Below, one piece after another: positions 22,321 through 29,582 of a DNA stretch of 46,710 bases; within the stretch, counting starts at the first letter, position 1, and the number at the start of each line of letters is the position of its first letter. Both the position numbers and the translations under genes were made by a program. Source of the DNA: Myxococcota bacterium (lineage in GTDB: Bacteria; Myxococcota_A; UBA796; UBA2385); the NCBI GenBank assembly GCA_023150805.1, contig JAKLKF010000057.1, positions 1 through 46,710 on the forward strand, written 5' to 3'. The notes beneath the pieces were generated by a model, which was not told the origin of the DNA, did not search any database, and worked only from the letters and a program-made list of their open reading frames with translations.

Positions 22321-23250
22321 TCAGACCAGGTCGGCGAAGCGGTCGCGGTGGTGGCGGAAGACCGAGTAGCCGACCGTGATCGACAGGGCGGACATGACCA
22401 CGATGACGATGACCGAGTGCGGGTGCGGCAGGCGCTGGTTGAGCACCAGCTCGTGGAAGACGCCGACCAGGTGGGCCAGGGGGTTGAGCAGCAGGAAGAG
22501 CTTGTACTTCTCGGGGTAGCTGCTGGCCGGGTAGAAGATGGGGGTCACGAACATCCACAGCAGCAGCACGGCCTTGACCCAGTGCACCGTGTCCTTGAAG
22601 TAGACGGCGGTCACCGAGAGCAGCAGGCCCACGCCCAGCACGAAGACGGCCTCGACCGCCACGGCCAGGGGCACCAGCAGGAAGTGCCAGGACAGGCCGC
22701 GCCCCAGCGCGATGGTGGCCAGGGCCAGCAGCCCCAGGCGGATGCACTGGTTGAGCACGGCGCTGGCGATGACGTGGCCGGGCAGCACGACGGCCGGGAA
22801 GTTGACCTTCTTGATGAGGTGGCCGTTCTCGGTCACCGAGGTCGCGGCGCGGGCCAGCCCGTCGGAGACGGCGTACCAGGTCACCATCCCGCAGAACAGG
22901 AACAGCGCGTAGTGCGTGCCCGAGCCACCCTCGACGAAGCGCACGCCGATGAGCACGTGGAAGACGAAGGTGTAGGTCACCAGCTCCAGGAACGGGGTGA
23001 CCACCGTCCAGAAGAAGCCCAGCGAGCTGCCCGTGTAGCGGTGCTTGAGATCGCGCAGGACGAAGGCCCACAGCAGCGAGCGCTGCTGCCACAGCGAGCG
23101 CAGGCCCTGCGAGATGGCCAGGCCCCCCTCCTCCTGCACCGAGGGCGGCGGCGTCAGCACCGGGGCGCTCCTCGGTCCCGGCGCCGGCCCGGCGGCGGGC
23201 GCACCGGGCGGCAGGCGAGACAGCGAGGGACGGGGGGCAGGAGAGGCCAC
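22321..23250 (-). CDS. ABC-2 type polysaccharide export permease (Wzm/TagG-like)
   Basis: 309 residues from GTG. A Pro/Ala-rich cytoplasmic N-terminus (~45 residues) leads to LWQQRSLLWAFVLRDLKHRY, the conserved amphipathic entry of O-antigen/teichoic acid exporters. TGSSLGFFWTVVTPFLELVTY and five further hydrophobic segments follow, including the late FVTPIFYPASSYPEKYKLFLLLNPLAHLV. Such permeases flip undecaprenyl-linked glycans with a separate ATPase (Wzt). No ATPase partner is adjacent, so it must be encoded elsewhere. Downstream are the mini-cistrons and the Ycf46 gene. Confidence 0.88.
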   Translation of the reverse strand: MASPAPRPSLSRLPPGAPAAGPAPGPRSAPVLTPPPSVQEEGGLAISQGLRSLWQQRSLLWAFVLRDLKHRYTGSSLGFFWTVVTPFLELVTYTFVFHVLIGVRFVEGGSGTHYALFLFCGMVTWYAVSDGLARAATSVTENGHLIKKVNFPAVVLPGHVIASAVLNQCIRLGLLALATIALGRGLSWHFLLVPLAVAVEAVFVLGVGLLLSVTAVYFKDTVHWVKAVLLLWMFVTPIFYPASSYPEKYKLFLLLNPLAHLVGVFHELVLNQRLPHPHSVIVIVVMSALSITVGYSVFRHHRDRFADLV

Positions 23251-23299
23251 GGGCCCCAGGGTAGCGCATCGGTCCGCCCACCGACAGCGAGGCGGCGGC

Positions 23300-23731
23300 T
23301 CACGGCAGGAAGCGGGCGCGCTCCGCCGGCGAGGGGATGCGGCAGCTCTCGACCCGGCCGAAGACCCGGTGGCGGATGCGGGCGAAGGCCCGGTAGCCCA
23401 GGTCGAAGAGCGGCGCGGGCAGGATCCGCAGCAGCGCGGCCGCCCGCCAGGGCCAGGGCAGGTAGGCGCAGATCCCCAGCACGGCGCGGCTGTACCAGGC
23501 GACCCGCTCGCGCCCGCCGGGCCCGACCTCGACCAGCACCAGGCTGTCCAGGCCCGGGGGCCAGCGGGGCTGCCGCGCCCGCACGGCTGCGGCGGTCGGG
23601 CCCTGCAGCGGCGCGAACACCAGGCGCCCGTCGCGGTCGTGGTCGAGCAGCCACTGGACCGTGTGGTCGCAGAAGCCGCAGTCTCCGTCGTAGAGGACCA
23701 TCGGCGGCGGGGCGGAGCGAGGCGCGGTCAC
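23300..23731 (-). CDS. DCC-family thiol-disulfide oxidoreductase-like protein (DUF393)
   Basis: 143 residues from GTG. It opens with MVLYDGDCGFCDHTVQWLLD, the DxDCxxC signature (Cys 18, Cys 21) that names the family. A central FAPLQGPTAAAVRARQP and LVLVEVG strand follow, and the late pattern AVLGICAYLPWPWRAAALLR to YRAFARIRHRVFG is characteristic. Members are thioredoxin-fold proteins of uncertain substrate; a predicted redox role is inferred from the Cys pair. Same strand as the permease, 49 bp upstream. Confidence 0.88.
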   Translation of the reverse strand: MTAPRSAPPPMVLYDGDCGFCDHTVQWLLDHDRDGRLVFAPLQGPTAAAVRARQPRWPPGLDSLVLVEVGPGGRERVAWYSRAVLGICAYLPWPWRAAALLRILPAPLFDLGYRAFARIRHRVFGRVESCRIPSPAERARFLP

Positions 23732-23784
23732 GGCCAGAAACTACCCGCCGGCCGCGCGGGGGCCAGCCCTCTCGGCGGCACGCA

Positions 23785-25212
23785 TCATCCCCCGGCCTCG
23801 CGCAGCACGCGGAAGCCGCCGCACATCGCCTGCACGAAGGGCATCTGGGGCTCCAGCTCCTCCATGGTCCAGCGCATCGCCTCGAAGATCTGGTCGACCG
23901 AGGGCACCAGGTTGATGGGCGAGAGCCTCCGGCCCAGCGGGAAGTACAGGTGGGCGTAGGGCAGGTTGGCCTTGACGTTGGGCCGCGCCACCTGCTGCAG
24001 CGGCAGCCAGGCCAGCGTGCGCGGCGAGGGCGAGAAGCAGTCCATCGCCAGCACGAAGGGGTTGCGCCGCGTGATGCGCCCGGCCATCACCTCGGCGTAG
24101 GCCGGGCGGGCCGGCACGTTGTTGACGATGCCCCCCTCGGTCAGCCGCGTGATGCCGTACTGGCCGTACAGCGTGTCCAGCAGCCGCTTCATGCGCTGGT
24201 CGTCGCGGTAGATGTCGTAGTGGATCACCCCGGGCACGGCCGAGCTGAAGCCGGCGGCGTCCAGGCAGTCGGCCTCCATCGTCAGCGGGTCGGCGCCAAA
24301 GACCACCTCGCGCAGGGCGGCGGGGTTCTCCACGAAGTCGCGGAAGATGCCCACCAGCCGGGACATGCGCGCCACCCGCGAGGCGCGCAGCACCACGCCG
24401 GGCTGGGCGGCGTCGTCCATGAAGTGCTCGTACCAGTCGAGATCGTGCTTGAGCGCCTCCACCGTGATGCCAGTCGTCACGATGAGCAGCGGGATCTCCA
24501 TCGTCCGGAAGGTCAAGGGCTCGCCCTGCGCGTCGCGCAGCAGGCTGCCGATGGCCGCCCGCAGGTACAGGCGCAGGGTGGCGGGGATGCCGTAGCGGCT
24601 GTCGGCCTGGAGCACCCGGAAGACCTTCTGCCAGGACAGCCGCCGCGCCGCCGCGAACATCGGCGCCCCGTCGAAGATGCGGCGCCGCGCGCGGAACAGG
24701 CTCATCAGCGAGCCGATGCTGGTGCCCGCCAGCAGCTCGGGCTGCAGGCCGCTGCGGTGCAGCAGCGTGAAGGCGCCCGGGTAGCCGTAGCCGGCCCCGC
24801 CGCCGCCGCCGGAGACCACCACGAGCTGGCGGGTCGTGACCTCGGCCTCCAGGCTGTCACGGTCCAGGGTGCAGCTCTCCAGCACGCGGCGGCGCTGCTG
24901 GCGGGTGGCGGCCACCAGCGCCGGCAGCGCGCGGATGGCCCCCCACAGCGTGTCGTCGCCGCCCCCGGCCGCCAGGTGGGGCCGCAGCGCCTCCAGCACC
25001 CGCCAGCGGTGGGGCGCCAGGCTCTCCGACAGGTCCACGTCCTCGCCGTCGACGTTGCGCACCTCGGTCAGGCGCGCGAAGGACAGCACGTAGCGCAGGG
25101 CCTCGACCAGCTCGGGGCCCACCTCGCCCTTGCGGGCCAGGTCGCGGCGCACCACCTCCTGCTCGAGCTCGTCGAGGGGCTTGCGCAGCTCGAGGTGGCG
25201 GGCGGCGTCCAT
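23785..25212 (-). CDS. Patatin-like phospholipase
   Basis: 475 residues. A ~125-residue helical N-terminal region precedes the patatin core. Oxyanion loop: VVVSGGGGGAGYGYPGAF (~131-148); nucleophile elbow GTSIGS (Ser 165). The catalytic Asp motif, normally DGG/DGA, reads EGG (Glu 359) in LTEGGIVNNVPARP, a conservative change whose effect on activity is unclear. The family hydrolyses acyl esters of phospholipids. No signal peptide is seen, so it is probably cytoplasmic or membrane-associated. Start at ATG 25212; divergent from the radical SAM gene with 56 bp between. Confidence 0.85.
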   Translation of the reverse strand: MDAARHLELRKPLDELEQEVVRRDLARKGEVGPELVEALRYVLSFARLTEVRNVDGEDVDLSESLAPHRWRVLEALRPHLAAGGGDDTLWGAIRALPALVAATRQQRRRVLESCTLDRDSLEAEVTTRQLVVVSGGGGGAGYGYPGAFTLLHRSGLQPELLAGTSIGSLMSLFRARRRIFDGAPMFAAARRLSWQKVFRVLQADSRYGIPATLRLYLRAAIGSLLRDAQGEPLTFRTMEIPLLIVTTGITVEALKHDLDWYEHFMDDAAQPGVVLRASRVARMSRLVGIFRDFVENPAALREVVFGADPLTMEADCLDAAGFSSAVPGVIHYDIYRDDQRMKRLLDTLYGQYGITRLTEGGIVNNVPARPAYAEVMAGRITRRNPFVLAMDCFSPSPRTLAWLPLQQVARPNVKANLPYAHLYFPLGRRLSPINLVPSVDQIFEAMRWTMEELEPQMPFVQAMCGGFRVLREAGG

Positions 25213-25268
25213 TCGTGCCGGGGGAGGGCGGGGGGCCGGCAGCGTAGTCCCTCGGGACCGGCCGCGAA

Positions 25269-26231
25269 GTGACCAACGGTCAGGATCGGGTCAAGGAGGC
25301 GGCACCGCCCACCCGGGATCGCGCCGTGCGCTACCAGCCCCCCCTCTTCCGGCCGCCCAGCGAGGCGCGCAGCTACATCCTGCAGGCCACCATCGGCTGC
25401 TCCTGGAACAACTGCACCTACTGCGACATGTACCGCAGCAAGGCCTTCCACCTGCGGCCGGTGGAGGAGTGCCTGCAGGACATCGCCATGGCCGGCCGCG
25501 CCTACGGCCCCCGGGTCGAGAAGGTCTTCATCGCCGACGGCGACGCGCTGGTGATGCCCATGGAGCACTGGGAGCCCCTGCTGCGGGCCCTGCCGGCGGC
25601 CTTCCCGCGCCTGCGGCAGGTGAGCTGCTACGCCATGGCCCGCAACGTGCTCGACAAGAGACCCGAGGAGCTGGCCCGCCTGCGCGCCCTGGGCCTGGGC
25701 CTGCTGTACATGGGCCCCGAGTCCGGCGACGAGCCCACCCTGCGCCGCCTGGCCAAGCAGCCGCGGCCGGCCGGCGCCGAGCGTGACCAGGACTACCTCT
25801 TCGACGCCCATGTCGCCGCGGCGCGGGCGGCCCGGCAGGCCGGCCTCGACCTCTCCGCCATCTTCCTGCTCGGCGCCGGCGGGGTGGAGCGCAGCGCCGA
25901 GCACGCCCTCGGCAGCGCCCGCCTGGCCACCGCCATGGACCCCCGGTACCTGGCCGCGCTGACGCTCACCGTCGTGCCCGGCACCCCCCTGGACCGCACC
26001 GCCGACCACCGCGGCTGGCGGCTGCCCGACGTGCCCGGCCTGCTGCGCGAGCTGCGCACCTTCGTCGACCTGGCGCGGCCGACCCGGGCCCTCTTCCGCA
26101 CCAACCACGCCAGCAACCACCTGCCGCTGGGGGGAGAGCTCCCCCGCGACCGGGCCCGCATCGTCGAGGTGATCGACCGCGCGCTGCGGGGCGAGATCGA
26201 GCTGCGCGAGGAGGGCGAGCGCGGGCTGTGA
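25269..26231 (+). CDS. Radical SAM protein (Cx4CxxC type)
   Basis: 320 residues from GTG 25269; GTG 25326 is also possible. The iron-sulfur motif ATIGCSWNNCTYCDMYRSK (~43-61) has CxxxxCxxC spacing, as in the uncharacterised radical SAM family with GCSHNxCTFC. FIADGDALVMP, YMGPESGDEPTLRRLAKQ and IFLLGAGGVERSAEHA follow the TIM-barrel order, and LTLTVVPGTPL is the late barrel strand. The substrate is unknown. Its last 59 bp recur at 26931-26989 beyond a decayed gene. Confidence 0.88.
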   Translation: MTNGQDRVKEAAPPTRDRAVRYQPPLFRPPSEARSYILQATIGCSWNNCTYCDMYRSKAFHLRPVEECLQDIAMAGRAYGPRVEKVFIADGDALVMPMEHWEPLLRALPAAFPRLRQVSCYAMARNVLDKRPEELARLRALGLGLLYMGPESGDEPTLRRLAKQPRPAGAERDQDYLFDAHVAAARAARQAGLDLSAIFLLGAGGVERSAEHALGSARLATAMDPRYLAALTLTVVPGTPLDRTADHRGWRLPDVPGLLRELRTFVDLARPTRALFRTNHASNHLPLGGELPRDRARIVEVIDRALRGEIELREEGERGL

Positions 26232-26233
26232 GG
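26175..26233 (+). repeat. 59-bp direct repeat, copy 1 (3' end of the radical SAM gene)
   Basis: The last codons and stop of the radical SAM gene (from GACCGCGCGCTG to CTGTGAGG) match 26931-26989 at 57 of 59 positions by eye, in the same orientation, 756 bp apart. Confidence 0.9.
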
Positions 26234-26317
26234 TGCCCTCGACGCCCTCATCGCCACCTGCTCCCGCCTCCCCCGGTGTGCAGGTTTCACCTGACCCGGA
26301 GGTCCACGTCGTCTCAC

Positions 26318-26908
26318 CCGCCCTGCTGCTGCTTCCTTCCTCGTCGCCTGCGGCGGAGAGGGGGTCAGCTCCGAGCGAGAAGCAGAGATGGCCTACCTCG
26401 GCCCGGACGGCGCCCTGATCCAGGGCATGGAGCTCGGCTTCGACGGCTTCCACGCCGCCTCCAGCGCCAACATCGACCCGCAGAGCGCCGATGGAGACGT
26501 CTCGGGAACGTTGACGGTGACGGGCCAGGTGGACCAGGGAAGCTCGGACAACAAGGGGCTGAGGCTGGAGCTGTCGCTGGAAGAGTACATCGACGGGTCG
26601 ATCTGGACGAGGACGACAGAGACGACGACGACCTGGTCGTGACCCGCTGGACCGACACCGGGGACGGGCTGCCCAGCTTCGACCTCCAACTCAAGGACAT
26701 CCCCGACGGCACGCTCACCGGCAACCTCGATGGCAGCTTCGACATGCGCGGCGACATCGAAGGACCCGTGACCCTCGCCCTGACCCTGGACGGGCTGCTC
26801 GAAGACGACGGCCAGGGGGGGACGCAGCGGGTCCCGGGCTCGACGGCGGTCCGCGGCACGGCCACCGGGCCTTCGGGCGGCGTCTACGCGATCGACCTCC
26901 AGCTCTGA
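26318..26908 (+). pseudogene. Decayed lipoprotein gene
   Basis: Coding-type composition continues through this stretch but shifts frame twice. A signal peptide-like LLLLP (~26325) continues one frame over as FLVACGGEG, an obvious lipobox. The mid part in that frame (MAYLGPDGALIQGMELGFDG to LELSLEEYIDG) runs to ~26600. After another one-base shift the rest (DDDDLVVTRWTDTGDGLPSF to GGVYAIDLQL) reaches the TGA at 26906-26908. No start codon follows the GGAGG at 26299. It is a beta-rich secreted protein of unknown family, flanked by 59-bp direct repeats. Confidence 0.6.
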
Positions 26909-26930
26909 GCCCGCGTTGGCAAGGGTGGGC

Positions 26931-26989
26931 GACCGCGCGCTGCGGGGCGAGATCGAGCTGCGGGAGGAGGGCGAGCGGGGGCTGTGAGG
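26931..26989 (+). repeat. 59-bp direct repeat, copy 2
   Basis: Near-exact copy (57/59) of the 3' end of the radical SAM gene including its TGA stop, but with no gene body in front. The copies bracket the decayed lipoprotein gene, suggesting duplication or recombination at this spot. Confidence 0.9.
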
Positions 26990-27004
26990 GGCGCCCCCCG
27001 TGAC

Positions 27005-27033
27005 TTGACCAACCTGGTCAGGACCGCTACCCT
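27005..27033 (+). promoter_or_regulatory. Promoter and operator of the PHD/VapC module, probably leaderless
   Basis: TTGACC (27005-27010), a 17-bp spacer and TACCCT (27028-27033) form a sigma-70-like promoter. The spacer start contains the perfect inverted repeat TGACC-AACCT-GGTCA (27006-27020), a likely antitoxin operator. The predicted transcription start falls on or next to the ATG at 27040. Confidence 0.55.
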
Positions 27034-27039
27034 CGGCAC

Positions 27040-27282
27040 ATGAAGCCCGTGAACATCTACGACGCCAAGACCCACCTCTCCGAGCTGGTCCAGCGTGCCG
27101 CGGCGGGCGAGGAGATCGTGATCGCACGCAACGGGAAGCCAGCCGCTCGCCTGGTCGCGTTGGCGGCACCGCCCGCGCGTCGGCCCGGCGGCTGGGAGGG
27201 CCGGGTCTGGGTCGCCCCCGACTTCGACGAGGCGGACGCCACGATCGCGGCCCTCATGCACGGCGGAGACAGCCCCGGATGA
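27040..27282 (+). CDS. PHD/VapB-type antitoxin
   Basis: 80 residues: VNIYDAKTHLSELVQRAAAG followed by EEIVIARNGKPAARLVAL is the PHD-fold DNA-binding domain (1-50). A linker and the C-terminal VAPDFDEADATIAALMHGG form the toxin-neutralising tail. The ATG overlaps nothing upstream and has no ribosome-binding site, consistent with a leaderless message. The stop overlaps the toxin ATG (ATGA). By family precedent it autorepresses through the palindrome at 27006-27020. Confidence 0.9.
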   Translation: MKPVNIYDAKTHLSELVQRAAAGEEIVIARNGKPAARLVALAAPPARRPGGWEGRVWVAPDFDEADATIAALMHGGDSPG

Positions 27283-27656
27283 GGCTCCTGCTCGACAGCC
27301 ATGTCTTCCTGTGGTGGAAGGCCGCGGACCCGCGCCTCTCCCCCGCGATGGTGCACGCGATCGCCCTGGCAGACGAGGTCTACGTGAGCGCCGCCACCGC
27401 GTGGGAGCTGGGTCTCAAGGTCAGCCTCGGGAAGCTCCGGCTGCCCGAGCCCGTGGAAGACGGCATCGTGGCCGCCGGGTTCACGGAGCTGCCTGTGCAC
27501 TTCCGCCACACACGACTGGCCACCGTCCTGCCACCCCACCATCACGACCCCTTCGACCGGATGCTCGTGGCGCAGGCCCTGTGCGAGGGTCTCACGTTGA
27601 TGACGCACGACGACAAGATCGCCCGGTACGAGGTGGCGGTGCTGCGCGTTCCCTGA
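27279..27656 (+). CDS. vapC: PIN-domain ribonuclease toxin
   Basis: 125 residues, standard length for the PHD-linked PIN subgroup. Acidic active-site residues are visible: Asp 6 (LLLDSHVFLWW), Glu 43 (AATAWELGLK), Asp 90 and 93 (HHHDPFDRMLVAQA) and Asp 111 (LMTHDDKIARY). VapC toxins cleave tRNA or rRNA when freed from the antitoxin. Overlap with the antitoxin gene ensures coupled translation. The pair lies between a duplicated radical SAM tail and a Fic gene, typical of accessory DNA. Confidence 0.92.
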   Translation: MRLLLDSHVFLWWKAADPRLSPAMVHAIALADEVYVSAATAWELGLKVSLGKLRLPEPVEDGIVAAGFTELPVHFRHTRLATVLPPHHHDPFDRMLVAQALCEGLTLMTHDDKIARYEVAVLRVP

Positions 27657-27832
27657 CCGGCCGGGGAGACGGGCCCGCGCGCGCACGAGGTCGCCGTGCA
27701 CCCGGGTGGGAGCACACCTGGAGGCAGCTCACCGGAAGCATGGAAGGATGCGTATCTTCGCTCACCGCACGCCATGCGGCCCGCCGGATGGGGCATGGGG
27801 GCAACACCGGGTGCGGATGGAGGCGCCGTCGA

Positions 27833-28912
27833 TCAGGCCCCCCCGGCCGCGGAGACCACCTCGCGAAGCTGCGGGCTCGCGAGGTAGCGCGTGTCCCGTC
27901 CCTGGCCCCTCCGGGAGATCAAGCCGGCATCCATGAGTCGCCGGAGGTCGGCGCTGGCCGTGGCCGACGAGACCTCGGCCTCGGTGGAGTACGAGGCCCG
28001 GTCGACGCCGCCGAAGAGGCTCTGCTCCAGCGCGATGACGAGCCTGTCCGGCCAGCCGCGGGCCGCCACCAGCTCATCGAGCGCGGCCCAACGAAGGGCG
28101 GCGCGGTCGAGCGTCGCGAGCCGCTCGTTGGCCTGGACCCGGTGGGCCTCGATGCAGAAGGCCAGCCATGGGTCCGCGCTCCGCCCAGGCTGGTAGTGGC
28201 CGCCCTGGACCTCGCGAAGCACGTCGTAGTAGCGCCCGGTGTCTCGGGACAGGTGCTCCTCGATCGAGCCCAGCTCCGGCGAGAGCACGCCGTCCCTGGC
28301 CAGGACCAGCGACTGGAGGATGCGAGACAGGCGCCCGTTGCCGTCGCGGAAGGGGTGGATGGACACCAGGTGGAGGTGCGCCATCGCCGCGCGCACCACC
28401 ACCGGGGTGTCCAGGTCTCCCGCCGAGAGCCACTCCACCAGCTCATCCACCAGCGCCGGAACCTGGTCCGCCTCGGGGGCTCGGTAGGCGACGCCACCGC
28501 CCGGCGCCGTGACCAGGACGGGACCCGTCCGCCAACGACCGGGGCTTCCCGCGGGCTCGCTCGCGCAGGCCTCGAAGTGCAGGTCCAGGAGCAGGCGGTC
28601 GCTCCAGCGGAACGACGGATCGTCGGCCAGCACGGCCACGTGCTGCATGGCCAGGGCGTAGCCGCCCACCGCACGCTGGTCCCTGTCGGCCGCTGCGACC
28701 CGGCCCTCGACGACGGCGGCCGCGACCTCCGCGGAGACGTGGTAGCCCTCGATGGCGGTCGAGCTGCGCGCGGTGGCGGCCCGCGCCTGGCGACGAAGCT
28801 GGCCCACCCACGGGGTCGCCCTCGAGACCTCGTGTCCCAGGCGGCGCCGCAGAGCATCCAGCGCCGCGAGGGTCTCGAGGTGGGGGGTGATGTCGGGAGT
28901 GGTATACAGCAT
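27833..28912 (-). CDS. Fic-domain AMP-transferase with self-inhibitory motif and C-terminal wHTH
   Basis: 359 residues. The catalytic Fic motif HPFRDGNGR (His 186 to Arg 194) is intact, so transfer of AMP from ATP to a target hydroxyl is expected. The N-terminal inhibitory helix (S/T)xxxE(G/N) is SSTAIEG (Ser 51, Glu 55, Gly 56), placing it in the class II self-inhibited group. Residues ~285-345 form a winged helix (TEAEVSSATASADLRRLMDA, LISRRGQGRDTRYLA), suggesting DNA binding and autoregulation. A perfect 18-bp palindrome adjoins the start codon. Full length; ATG start with no leader. Confidence 0.93.
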   Translation of the reverse strand: MLYTTPDITPHLETLAALDALRRRLGHEVSRATPWVGQLRRQARAATARSSTAIEGYHVSAEVAAAVVEGRVAAADRDQRAVGGYALAMQHVAVLADDPSFRWSDRLLLDLHFEACASEPAGSPGRWRTGPVLVTAPGGGVAYRAPEADQVPALVDELVEWLSAGDLDTPVVVRAAMAHLHLVSIHPFRDGNGRLSRILQSLVLARDGVLSPELGSIEEHLSRDTGRYYDVLREVQGGHYQPGRSADPWLAFCIEAHRVQANERLATLDRAALRWAALDELVAARGWPDRLVIALEQSLFGGVDRASYSTEAEVSSATASADLRRLMDAGLISRRGQGRDTRYLASPQLREVVSAAGGA

Positions 28913-28947
28913 CAGACGATTTTACGTCTGAACGCATGATGGTGCAA
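28913..28947 (-). promoter_or_regulatory. Leaderless promoter and operator-like palindrome of the Fic gene
   Basis: On the minus strand TTGCAC (28947-28942), a 17-bp spacer and TAAAAT (28924-28919) make a good sigma-70-type promoter, followed by CGTCTG and then the ATG at 28912. The palindrome CAGACG-N6-CGTCTG (28913-28930) covers the -10 box and ends exactly at the start codon. A wHTH regulator, possibly Fic itself, could block it. Confidence 0.6.
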
Positions 28948-29003
28948 CCGGGGCACGGAAGGGCAGCTTCGGAACGGCTCGCCAAGAAGCCGTCCGCGGC
29001 CTC

Positions 29004-29207
29004 TTGGTGGGTGCCATGGCCTGGCTGCTGTGGAGGGCGTTCGAGGTGGACAGCTGGGCCTGGTCGCCGGCGACCCCCGCCCCCTGCGAACCGCGCATGC
29101 GGCTGCGGACCGTTGTGACGGCCCCGGCGACGCTGGAAGTGCTCGAGTCGCTGAATCGCCCAGAGCGCGGGCCGCCGGCACGGGCCGAGGAGCCGGCCGA
29201 GGCCTGA
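29004..29207 (+). pseudogene. Remnant of an IS91-type (Y2) transposase C-terminus
   Basis: The frame AWLLWRAFEVDSWAW...MRLRTVVTAPATLEVLESLN matches the end of IS91/IS801-like transposases as remembered: W-x-x-LL-R-x-F-x-V-D-x-x-x-C-P-x-C-x-G-R-M-R-x-x-x-V-x-x-P, then a Pro/Ala-rich tail. The zinc-ligand Cys pair is degraded (WSPATPAPCEPRM), and no start or catalytic Tyr region is present. Only about 68 codons remain. It marks transposition at the left edge of the acquired island. Confidence 0.45.
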
Positions 29208-29378
29208 AGCGCGGGGCGCGACGGGCGGGGAGGGATGCGCCTCGAGCGCGCGGCGGACGACACGAGACCGCATGAAGGGGCCATCGCGTGCCCCAGGCCC
29301 CGGTCTGTCGCCTTCGATGGAGGCGCGACCGAGGGTCGCGGTCCCCTGACAGGGTGAACGCGACCAGCCTGATGCTGC

Positions 29379-29582
29379 CTACCCCCAAATTCCCCTGCCG
29401 AGCCGGTCCCAGCGATTGCTGCGCAGCCTCAGGGGCTCGCCGGTGCCGAGCACGCGGTCGGCCGTCGCCTGGTCGAAGCCCTCGAAACCCACGACGATGC
29501 GGTGGTCGAGGAGAGCGAGGGGGGAGGTCACGGTCAAATGCCATCGTGCCAGGTCGGGAGGTGCAGTTGCGGACCCGCCCAT
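29379..29582 (-). pseudogene. Truncated gene fragment, possibly N-terminus of an ADP-ribosyltransferase-fold protein
   Basis: 67 codons with coding-type third positions. The segment HRIVVGFEGFDQATADRVLG and then RLRSNRWDRLGRGIWG resembles the start of a conserved hypothetical family reading YHGxDxxxAxxVLxGEPLxxSxNxYDWLGHGIYFWE, thought to adopt an ART-like fold. The reading frame stops exactly where the conserved GIYFWE would continue, so roughly three quarters of the gene is missing. It lies divergent from the TerB operon. Family match is from memory and by eye. Confidence 0.4.

Noticed and set aside
22300..25272. 990-codon plus-strand open frame opposite the permease, DCC and patatin genes
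   Set aside because: Composition is typical of an antisense shadow, while the minus strand has clear families.
25269..26231. Defective radical SAM motif because of CxxxxCxxC spacing
   Set aside because: A recognised uncharacterised radical SAM family has the same Cx4CxxC spacing (GCSHNxCTFC).
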